This document shows positions 14,730-20,670 of a DNA stretch of 20,670 nucleotides, one piece after another. The DNA is from Planctomycetota bacterium. GTDB taxonomy: Bacteria; Planctomycetota; Planctomycetia; Pirellulales; Pirellulaceae. The stretch is taken from NCBI GenBank assembly GCA_026692885.1, contig JAPLNJ010000162.1:1-20670 (forward strand), given 5' to 3'. Position numbers and translations under genes: made by a program. Position 1 is the stretch's first letter, and the number at the start of each line of letters is the position of its first letter. The notes under the pieces were generated by a model, which worked only from the letters and a program-made list of their open reading frames with translations, made no database searches and had not been told where the DNA came from.

Positions 14730-14930
14730 CGACCACTACGGAAAACGCTTCGTAAATTGAGCGGGATTCGCCTGCTCGTGCGGATTTTGGGAAGTTCTTA
14801 TATCGCGGCAATCACGCGTCCCAAATCCCCTTTGAGTTCGTAAAACTCATCGCAAAACTCGTCGCTTTCTTTCGCGACTTCGCTGCTGCGATTTCAATTC
14901 GCGTAGTTTCACGTTTACGGAGACTACGCA
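14730..14930. promoter_or_regulatory. 201-bp gap with tandem 12-bp repeats and a hairpin ending at the next start codon
   Basis: I see no gene here. A small inverted repeat (TGAGTT 14833-14838 with AACTCA 14844-14849) runs into two adjacent 12-bp repeats differing by one base (AAAACTCATCGC 14842-14853, AAAACTCGTCGC 14854-14865). A 7-bp inverted repeat (GCGTAGT 14901-14907 with ACTACGC 14923-14929) ends one base before ATG 14931, with the GGAG ribosome site (14919-14922) in its loop. The gap precedes an operon that encodes a primase-helicase, so it is a candidate for the operon promoter/operator, an origin with iteron-like repeats, or a site bound by the first HTH protein. No promoter hexamers were assigned. 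Confidence 0.4.
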
Positions 14931-15179
14931 ATGCAAGACTCCCTGACCACCCGCGAACTCGCGGATTTTCTTGGCACCGATGCCTGGCGCATCCGGCGTC
15001 TGTTCGAGCTCGGGTGCCTGCCCGAACCGCCACGATTTGCTGGTCGCCGGGCGATTCCACGCAGCTGGATACCGGACGTCGTTGAGGCCCTGCGAAGTCG
15101 CGGCTGGCTGCCCGCGTCCTTGGGCACAACGCAAACGTTAACTGAAAGGAGGTTCCCGTGTCCAAACAACCGGACGTAA
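14931..15179 (+). CDS. Excisionase/MerR-like helix-turn-helix protein (first of two)
   Basis: This 82-residue protein has a winged helix of the excisionase/MerR type at its start: LTTRELADFLGTDAWRIRRLFELG, then a wing around GRRAIPRSWIPDVVEALRSRGW. Such proteins act as excisionases or repressors of integrative elements by bending DNA at att sites or at their own promoter. ATG 14931 has GGAG at 14919-14922, and a 7-bp inverted repeat directly abuts the start, so the gene could be controlled by its own product or by mRNA folding. Its last seven codons overlap the next gene, which starts at GTG 15158 in another frame. It opens the probable operon running to 19282. Confidence 0.65.
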   Translation: MQDSLTTRELADFLGTDAWRIRRLFELGCLPEPPRFAGRRAIPRSWIPDVVEALRSRGWLPASLGTTQTLTERRFPCPNNRT

Positions 15180-15370
15180 TTGTGATCACCGTGCATGATC
15201 TCTGCGCCGCGTGCGCCGAAAGGTTGACAACCTCTCGGCACGTCTCGGACCCGACGCCGGCCCGACGCCCCGCTAAGGCAAGGAAGCCGCCGACGCCCAA
15301 ATACCTGCCGGGCCAGCGATGCTTCGAGTTCCTGGCTGGTGTGAGGGAAGACAGAAAGGAGTCGGTGTGA
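15158..15370 (+). CDS. Small Cys-containing protein of unknown function
   Basis: This 70-residue frame starts at GTG 15158 behind a very good AGGAGG-type ribosome site (about 15148-15154), overlaps the upstream HTH gene by 22 bp and overlaps the downstream HTH start as GTGA (15367-15370). This packing supports it being a real, translated gene despite its size. It has one CAAC pair (near 16-19) in LCAACAERL and a Pro/Lys/Arg-rich middle (ARRPAKARKPPTPKYLPG). One Cys pair is not enough for a zinc finger in a monomer, but a dimer could bind metal. I do not recognise a family. Its position between two HTH genes suggests a role in element maintenance or regulation. Confidence 0.5.
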   Translation: MSKQPDVIVITVHDLCAACAERLTTSRHVSDPTPARRPAKARKPPTPKYLPGQRCFEFLAGVREDRKESV

Positions 15371-15588
15371 CTTACAACGACAACCATCTACGGGCATCTT
15401 CGACCCTGCTCGTGGACGAACGGGAGGCGGCACGTTTACTCGGCGTCTCGCCGCGAACGATCTGGGCGCTCCGGGCTCGCGGCGAGCTACCGGCCGTCAG
15501 GATACCAGGTACACGGTTGGTTCGGTACTCAGTGGAGACACTGCGGGACTGGATCGCCAGAAAACAACAAGGGGGTGACAGCCGATGA
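15367..15588 (+). CDS. Excisionase/AlpA-like helix-turn-helix protein (second of two)
   Basis: This 73-residue protein is a textbook excisionase-family winged helix: LLVDEREAARLLGVSPRTIWALRARGELPAVRIPGTRLVRYS followed by VETLRDWIARKQ. GTG 15367 is chosen because AGAAAGGAG (15352-15360) precedes it and it overlaps the stop of the upstream gene; the frame is open further 5', but those residues are read-through. Its stop overlaps the next start as ATGA (15585-15588), implying translational coupling with the primase-helicase. Family members either assist integrase in excision or activate or repress element genes; with a tyrosine recombinase 3.8 kb downstream, an Xis role is reasonable but not proven. 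Confidence 0.75.
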   Translation: MTYNDNHLRASSTLLVDEREAARLLGVSPRTIWALRARGELPAVRIPGTRLVRYSVETLRDWIARKQQGGDSR

Positions 15589-18500
15589 CGACGACCGACA
15601 CCCCCGAATCGAAACAGCAACCAGATTTTAGCAGACCGGCCAAGCCATTGAAAATGGCGGTGAACATCGAAGCGATTCCCGAAGAGATCCGCGGGCTCCC
15701 GCGGTGGGTGCTGTGGAACTGGACCTGGAGCCAAGGAAAGAAGAAGTACGACAAGCCGCCCCGCCAACGGGACGGTTGTTATGCGTCATCTACGAACGCC
15801 AACACGTGGATTACCTTCGAGGACGCAATTCAGCACGTCGACTACAGAGAGTTTGATGGAATCGGGTTCGTCCTGATCAGGGACGACGACATCGCCGGCA
15901 TCGATCTCGACGACTGCCGAAACCTGGAGACGGGAGAGATCGCCGAACCAGCCGCCAGCATCATCCGCGACCTGGACACCTACGCTGAGGTTAGCCCCTC
16001 CGGCACGGGCGTCAAAATGCTCGTCCGAGCCACGCTTCCGCCGAGAACCACCAAGGTGAATCATGAGGTCGGGGTCGAGATCTATGACTCCGGTCGCTAC
16101 TTCACAATCACCGGCAATATCCTGCCGGGTTCACCATCGACCATTAACCCGCGACAGAAGGAGGTCGAACGCGTCCTGGAACGCTTCGTCGCCAAGCACG
16201 AGTTACCACCAGCGTCACCTAACAGTCGCAAGACCACGACCAGTGACGACGGGGCGACTGACGACGTAGCACTGGCGCGTTCGGTGTTGGCCGCCATCCC
16301 CGGTTCCATTGCGGATCAATACCGCGACTGGATCGCCGTGGGTATGGCGCTGAAGTCGGTATCCGACGAACTGCTCCCCGACTGGGAGACCTGGTCGCGG
16401 CAGAGTCCAAAATTCGCCGAGGGCGAATGCCGCAAGAAGTGGCAATCGTTCTGCGGGAAAGGTATTCGTCTGGGGTCACTGGTTCATCTGGCGAAGCAGA
16501 ATGGCTGGAGGCAGGCAGCCGGCCAACGGAAGGCGAAAGCACAGCCTGATCGCTCGGCGCCGAGTGTTGGCGGCAGCGGCGAGTACGAGGTCGGCGCGGG
16601 TGGAACTTATTGGAGACCCAGCACCAGGGATGGCGACTCGTGCATCCGACTGGCCAACTTTCAAGCCAATATTACACGTGAGATCATCCACGATGACGGT
16701 GCGGAGCAGGCTCGCTTCTTTGAGATCGTTGCGGAACGCGACGGGCAAAAGGAAACGTTCACGATAAGTGCACAGCAATTTCAAGCGATGAATTGGCCTG
16801 CCGAGCAACTGGGAGCCAGAGCGATCGTCGAGCCGGGACCAAGTCGTCGCGAGCGGCTCCGGCACGCGATTCAGGTGCTGAGCGGCAATATGTCACAGCA
16901 GACCGTTTTCGGTCATACCGGATGGCGGCAGGTTAATGGGCAGTGGGTGTACCTCCAGGGAGGAGGGGCGATCGGTCCCGATGGCGCAATATGCGATATC
17001 CAGGTTGACTTGCCCGACGCCTTGAACGGTTTTGCCCTGACATTGCCGAAAAATCGGGAGGACCTTCGCGAATCGATTAGCGCATCCTTGCGTTTCCTGG
17101 AGTTGGCTGACGAGCGGGTAACCATCCCGCTCTTTGCCGGGACGTATCGGGCTGTGCTCGGCCCAACGGATTTCACGGAATGGCTAGAAGGACGAACCGG
17201 CAGCGGCAAGTCGGCGTTGGCTGCCCTACTGCAGCAACACTTCGGTCCCTCGATGCATGCCGAGAATCTACCAGCGAATTGGGGATCGACCTCGAACGCA
17301 CTCGAAAGTGTGACTTTCGCGGCAAAGGATACGTTGTTGGTCGTCGATGACTTCGCCCCGGAAGGCACTTCTGCCGAGGTCGCGAAGGACAATCGGAACG
17401 CTACGCGTCTGCTTCGCGCTAAGGGCAACCGATCTGGACGCGCACGGTTGAGAAGCGATACGACGTTGCGTCCGACAAAATGGCCGCGTGCACTGATTTT
17501 GGCCACAGGCGAAGACATACCGCCAGTACATTCAATCAAGGCCCGCTGCCTCATTCTGGAAATGGGCGACGACTTGAAATGGGCGACGCTGACAGGATGC
17601 CAGAAGGACGCCGCGGCGGGCAAATACGCAGCCGCGATGGCAGGCTACATCCATTGGGTCGCCAAACAATACGAGTCGATCCTGGACAGACACAGTAAAC
17701 GAATCACCGAATTGCGGGAAGATGCCCACCAAGAGGGAGTGCATCGGCGTACGCCCGCGATCATCGCCGAGCTGCAGTTTGCCATGGAGGTATTCGTCGA
17801 CTTTGCCGTCGATGCCGGGGCCATGTCACCTGATTCAGGCCATTGCTTTCTGGAACGCTCCTGGTGTGCCTTGGGAGCAATATCGTCCAATCAGGAAGGG
17901 CACCAGAAAGGGGCAGACCCAGTCGAACGGTTCCTCTCCTTGCTTCGTGCCGCGATCAATAGTGGCCACGCACACTTGGCGAGCAGCGGCGGCGCCGAAC
18001 CGGAGAACCCATCAATGTGGGGATGGCGGGAGCGAAAGGCCGGGATCGGCGTCCAGGAGCCGGTCGGCTGGCACGCATTAGGGGACCGGATCGGCTGGGT
18101 TCAGGGCGACGACGCCTTCCTCGATCAGGACGCCACATACAGGATTTTGGGGTTGATGGCGGCCAACTCTAGCGAAGGCGTGGCCGTATCGGCGAGGACG
18201 CTCGCGAAACGTCTGAAGGATCGTGGACTACTTGTCGCGACGGAGGAAGGCCGATTTACAGTCCGAGTGATGCTGGAGGGAAAACGTCAACATGTCCTTC
18301 ATCTGCGAGCCGACACACTTTTCGCTCGCGGGCTGGTCCAAGACGAGAACGTAATCCGGCAGTTTGACCGTTCGCAACCGAAAGCCACAGACCACTCCGC
18401 TGACGGAGTTTCCGCCGTCGAGGCCCATTGCAACGAGTGGACCACCTGCAATCCGGGGCTACCCCAGCAGGTTAACGTCACTGGGCCAGCTCACTACACG

Positions 18501-18617
18501 GGAATTCCCGGCGAAAACACGCTGTCGGCCTCACTTGGCCCAGTTGGCCCGGAGTCCGAAGCACAGATTACCTCTGAGGCGTTAAATGTGCCCGAGGGGG
18601 ATTGGGGGCATGTATGA
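15585..18617 (+). CDS. Prim-pol / PriCT_2 / DUF927 replication protein of an integrative element
   Basis: This 1010-residue replication protein has three parts. The N-terminal part resembles NrS-1-type primase-polymerases: GIDLDD (105-110, the acidic catalytic pair), SPSGTGVK (137-144) and RYFTITGN (171-178). A PriCT_2 domain follows (about 225-315; WIAVGMALKSVSDELLPDWETWS, then CRKKWQSF and LGSLVHLAKQNGW). A DUF927 superfamily helicase-like domain then carries Walker A GRTGSGKS (near 536) and Walker B TLLVVDDFAPEG (near 583). It probably primes, copies and unwinds the excised element. ATG 15585 overlaps the upstream stop (ATGA) and follows a GGGGGTGA ribosome site. The last 100 residues look disordered. 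The 3' end overlaps the next gene as ATGA. Full-length architecture and no internal frameshift suggest a functional gene. Confidence 0.8.
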   Translation: MTTTDTPESKQQPDFSRPAKPLKMAVNIEAIPEEIRGLPRWVLWNWTWSQGKKKYDKPPRQRDGCYASSTNANTWITFEDAIQHVDYREFDGIGFVLIRDDDIAGIDLDDCRNLETGEIAEPAASIIRDLDTYAEVSPSGTGVKMLVRATLPPRTTKVNHEVGVEIYDSGRYFTITGNILPGSPSTINPRQKEVERVLERFVAKHELPPASPNSRKTTTSDDGATDDVALARSVLAAIPGSIADQYRDWIAVGMALKSVSDELLPDWETWSRQSPKFAEGECRKKWQSFCGKGIRLGSLVHLAKQNGWRQAAGQRKAKAQPDRSAPSVGGSGEYEVGAGGTYWRPSTRDGDSCIRLANFQANITREIIHDDGAEQARFFEIVAERDGQKETFTISAQQFQAMNWPAEQLGARAIVEPGPSRRERLRHAIQVLSGNMSQQTVFGHTGWRQVNGQWVYLQGGGAIGPDGAICDIQVDLPDALNGFALTLPKNREDLRESISASLRFLELADERVTIPLFAGTYRAVLGPTDFTEWLEGRTGSGKSALAALLQQHFGPSMHAENLPANWGSTSNALESVTFAAKDTLLVVDDFAPEGTSAEVAKDNRNATRLLRAKGNRSGRARLRSDTTLRPTKWPRALILATGEDIPPVHSIKARCLILEMGDDLKWATLTGCQKDAAAGKYAAAMAGYIHWVAKQYESILDRHSKRITELREDAHQEGVHRRTPAIIAELQFAMEVFVDFAVDAGAMSPDSGHCFLERSWCALGAISSNQEGHQKGADPVERFLSLLRAAINSGHAHLASSGGAEPENPSMWGWRERKAGIGVQEPVGWHALGDRIGWVQGDDAFLDQDATYRILGLMAANSSEGVAVSARTLAKRLKDRGLLVATEEGRFTVRVMLEGKRQHVLHLRADTLFARGLVQDENVIRQFDRSQPKATDHSADGVSAVEAHCNEWTTCNPGLPQQVNVTGPAHYTGIPGENTLSASLGPVGPESEAQITSEALNVPEGDWGHV

Positions 18618-19282
18618 CCATCGCAACGCTGCTCGCGGATCTTGAAGCCCGTGGGGTGGTCCTGCAGGCCAGGAATGACCAGCTCTGGTTCCATCCACGG
18701 AGCGCAGTCCCCTCGGAACTGATTGACCGTCTCCGGCAGTTCAAGCCTGACCTGCTGGACATCCTGCGACGCCCTGAGGCGTCTGGCGGCGATCCCGTTT
18801 GCTCTGCAGACCCAGATGCCGAGTTGCCCTCGCCGGCTGCGTGCACGCCGTCACGGTGTGCGATCTGCGGGAGACTGCGTCGCGGTTCAGAGCAGCACTC
18901 AGTCGTTGGCGGCGGACAATGTTATCCGGCGACAGAAACACCGCAGGGCAATTTTCTGAGCGACGGGAGCCTCCTTTTCACCGATGGCACGGTCGTGTGG
19001 CTGGAGCTGGACAAGCCTGACGGTTACGTGTCGTTGGCTCGGCTTTATGTCATCGACCATGACGTGGCCGACATCGAGGAATGTCCCAACTGCGGTGGAA
19101 TACTGGCATGGTGGGACATGCTTGGGCGGCGGCATTGCGAGACCTGTGAACCGCGGAAAACCGCCGAAGCCTTGCGAAATCGGGCAGCGTGCCTGCGTGC
19201 CAAGTACGAGCACTTGGCCGAGCAGCGAGAATGCCGAGACGGAGATCCCAAATCCCACGCGGGCGATGAGGGCGAATGCTAA
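18614..19282 (+). CDS. TubC_N docking-domain protein with zinc-ribbon motifs
   Basis: This 222-residue protein begins with a TubC_N-like docking domain (about 1-55): IATLLADLEARGVVLQARND, then an LWFHPR strand and LIDRLRQFKPDLLDILR. The rest has Cys pairs CAICG (near 77-81), CPNCGG (near 157) and CETC (near 174) in a zinc-ribbon-like arrangement around LAWWDMLGRRHC. TubC_N normally docks NRPS/PKS subunits; similar stand-alone domains occur beside element primases, where they may bind the replication protein. ATG 18614 overlaps the primase-helicase stop (ATGA), favouring it over TTG 18602. A 78-bp gap with an AAAAGGA site precedes the integrase. The function is unknown; a protein-protein adaptor is an inference. 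Confidence 0.6.
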   Translation: MTIATLLADLEARGVVLQARNDQLWFHPRSAVPSELIDRLRQFKPDLLDILRRPEASGGDPVCSADPDAELPSPAACTPSRCAICGRLRRGSEQHSVVGGGQCYPATETPQGNFLSDGSLLFTDGTVVWLELDKPDGYVSLARLYVIDHDVADIEECPNCGGILAWWDMLGRRHCETCEPRKTAEALRNRAACLRAKYEHLAEQRECRDGDPKSHAGDEGEC

Positions 19283-19360
19283 AAAGATGCAGCTGTACAC
19301 GTCAGATTCAGTTGGCGGATTCTGCGCAGAGACAGCAGTCTGAAAAGGAACACGAGCAAC

Positions 19361-20670
19361 ATGGCAAGTATTCACAAAGAAACACGTAACGGCCGGACCC
19401 TGTGGCGGATTCAATTCTACGACAAGAACAACAAGCGGCAGTCGATTCGGCTCGGTTCAGAAATCAACCGGAAGGGTGCAGAATCGATTCGCGCGAAAGT
19501 CGAGGCGCTGGTATCAGCGTCCATTACCGGCGGTGCGCTCGACAACGAAGTATCCCGATGGGTCGCGGACCGGGGTGATGGTCTGGCCAGCAAACTCGCC
19601 CGCCATGGACTGATTCCTGGCAGGCAGAAAGCCGCTGCCGGAGACGGCATGACACTCGGAGCCTTCCTTGACGGCTACTTCGCCGCGAAGGCTTTTCGGA
19701 AGCCCAATACCGAACGTAACTACAAAGTGACAAGGGGGCACCTGTTAGACTATTTCGGGCGCGACCGACTGTTGACCGACATCAGCGCCGGCTGCGCCGA
19801 TGAGTGGCGCGAACACCTGTTCGGCAAGCTGGGACTCTCTTCCGCGACGGTAAGCCGCGAAGTGAAGCGGGCCAGGCAGTTCTTTCGGGCGGCGGTCCGC
19901 AAGCGGTTGATTGCCGAGAACCCCTTTGCCGATCTGCCCGCGCCTCAGCAGGTGAACAAGGATCGCGAGTTCTTTGTTGACCGGGCGACGATTGAAAAGG
20001 TGATCGCGGCCTGTCCCGACGCGGAATGGCGGTTGATTGTCGCCCTAAGCCGATACGGGGGCCTCCGGTGTCCATCGGAGCACCTGTCCCTGGAATTGGA
20101 CGACGTGGACTGGGCCAATGACCGAATGACGGTTCGGAGTCCCAAGACGGAGCACCACCCCAGTGGCGCGACTCGGATTGTGCCGCTGTTTCCGGAGCTG
20201 CGTCCCTATCTGGAGGCCATCTGGGAAGTAGCCAAACCTGGCACCCGGTACTTCATCTCCCGTTATCGAGATAAGAACTCCAACTTGCGGAGCCAATTCC
20301 TCCGAGTCATCAAACGGGCAGGGGTTAAGCCCTGGCCAAAGCTGTTCCAGAATCTCCGAGCTTCCCGGGAGACGGAACTCGCCGAAAAGTACCCCATCCA
20401 CGTCGTGTGCGAATGGATCGGGAACAGTCCCAAGGTCGCCGAGGACCACTACCTGCAGATGCGGGAGGAGTATTACCGGCGCGCGGTGACCGAAGGTGGT
20501 GCAACAGGTGGTGCAGAAGTGGTGCAAAAGCTGGTGCCGTCAGCGAAAGCACCAATTCGCACGGATTCGCAAGAAACAAAGAAACCAGCGGGACTTGCGA
20601 CGCAAACCGTTGCTGTCCCGAGGGTTAAGCTACTGTACCTAGTACCCCCTAGGGGAGTCGAACCCCTGTT
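19361..20670 (+). CDS. Tyrosine recombinase (integrase), 3' end beyond the window
   Basis: The frame from ATG 19361 (AAAAGGA at about 19343-19349) stays open to the window end, 436 codons. It has an N-terminal Arm/AP2-like part (HKETRNGRTLWRIQFYDK), a SAM-like core-binding domain (TLGAFLDGYFAAKAFRK) and a catalytic domain with YGGLRCPSE (catalytic Arg near 236), a KTEHH strand (Lys), FQNLRASRETELAE (the HxxR box, with Asn where His is usual), CEWIGNSP and HYLQ (Tyr near 364). It should integrate and excise the element. The terminal residues VPPRGVEPL are the antisense reading of a tRNA 3' end, a common sign that the gene abuts its attachment site. The true stop is not visible, and the last 70 residues are probably not conserved. 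Confidence 0.85.
   Translation, partial: MASIHKETRNGRTLWRIQFYDKNNKRQSIRLGSEINRKGAESIRAKVEALVSASITGGALDNEVSRWVADRGDGLASKLARHGLIPGRQKAAAGDGMTLGAFLDGYFAAKAFRKPNTERNYKVTRGHLLDYFGRDRLLTDISAGCADEWREHLFGKLGLSSATVSREVKRARQFFRAAVRKRLIAENPFADLPAPQQVNKDREFFVDRATIEKVIAACPDAEWRLIVALSRYGGLRCPSEHLSLELDDVDWANDRMTVRSPKTEHHPSGATRIVPLFPELRPYLEAIWEVAKPGTRYFISRYRDKNSNLRSQFLRVIKRAGVKPWPKLFQNLRASRETELAEKYPIHVVCEWIGNSPKVAEDHYLQMREEYYRRAVTEGGATGGAEVVQKLVPSAKAPIRTDSQETKKPAGLATQTVAVPRVKLLYLVPPRGVEPL
20643..20670 (-). tRNA. tRNA (or tmRNA) 3' end: T-arm and acceptor strand, partial; probable att site
   Basis: Read on the minus strand, the last bases give AGGGG, loop TTCGACT, CCCCT (a perfect 5-bp T-stem with canonical TTCRANY loop; + strand 20651-20667), then acceptor strand AGGGGGT (20644-20650) and discriminator A (20643); CCA is not encoded. 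The 5' part would lie beyond the window, so identity and completeness cannot be told. A partial tRNA left as an att repeat, or a tmRNA, is also possible. Its overlap with the integrase 3' end marks it as the likely integration site. Confidence 0.65.

Larger units (their letters stand above)
14931..20670 (+). mobile_element. Core of a tRNA-targeted integrative element (replication and integration genes)
   Basis: Co-directional genes for two Xis-like HTH proteins, a small Cys protein, a prim-pol/helicase, a TubC_N protein and a tyrosine recombinase end at a tRNA-like 3' end. The first five overlap at every boundary, suggesting a single transcript. The layout fits a self-replicating integrative element rather than a conjugative one: no relaxase, coupling protein or type IV secretion gene is present. 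The left boundary is not seen; no second copy of the tRNA 3' sequence was found in the window, so the element may extend left through the BREX genes. The outer coordinate given is only the first recognisable element gene. Confidence 0.6.

Noticed and set aside
14842..14865. Tandem 12-bp repeats as a CRISPR array
   Set aside because: The units are adjacent, without spacers, and there are only two; no cas genes are present.

Overview
This window looks like part of a high-G+C (roughly 60%) bacterial genome, most likely a planctomycete. The basis is family resemblance only: the style of the integrase, the prim-pol/helicase element with a TubC_N-type docking protein, and the BREX variant. No ribosomal or housekeeping gene is present to fix the lineage. 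A short AT-rich piece inside brxL suggests the contig was assembled from a metagenome.

Positions 2-8719 hold the 3' part of a BREX phage-defence locus, all on the + strand: the last 67 codons of the methyltransferase gene pglX, a PHP-SMC ATPase of the TrlF type, a Schlafen/AlbA_2 ATP-binding protein, the phosphatase-fold gene pglZ and the Lon-like ATPase gene brxL. Two accessory genes (TrlF, AlbA_2) sit between pglX and pglZ. A 166-bp gap with hairpins and a 21-bp-spaced direct repeat precedes pglZ and is the best candidate for an internal promoter or operator. brxA, brxB and brxC would lie upstream of the window if present. Next comes a fused GmrSD (DUF262-DUF1524) type IV restriction enzyme (8852-10957), comparable in role to BrxU, and a small winged-helix regulator (10983-11231).

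Positions 11238-13790 are an eroded or rearranged segment: a cupin gene cut off after about 50 codons, a Ser/Thr kinase with a C-terminal zinc ribbon that has lost its central C-lobe and changed frame, and an intact ADP-ribosylglycohydrolase. Positions 13866-14729 encode a protein I do not recognise.

Positions 14931-20670 form the core of an integrative element. Two excisionase-like HTH proteins flank a tiny Cys-containing protein, followed by a 1010-residue prim-pol/PriCT_2/DUF927 helicase, a TubC_N/zinc-ribbon protein and a tyrosine recombinase. The first five genes overlap one another and probably form one operon. The integrase frame runs off the window into the antisense of a tRNA 3' end, the probable attachment site. 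The BREX genes may be cargo of this element, but its far end is outside the window.

The most striking observation is in brxL. About 140 bp (about 7193-7334) are AT-rich and, read on the minus strand, encode a recognisable fragment of a class II aldolase. They take the place of about 100 native codons before the Walker A motif while keeping the reading frame open. A chimeric assembly join is the simplest explanation.
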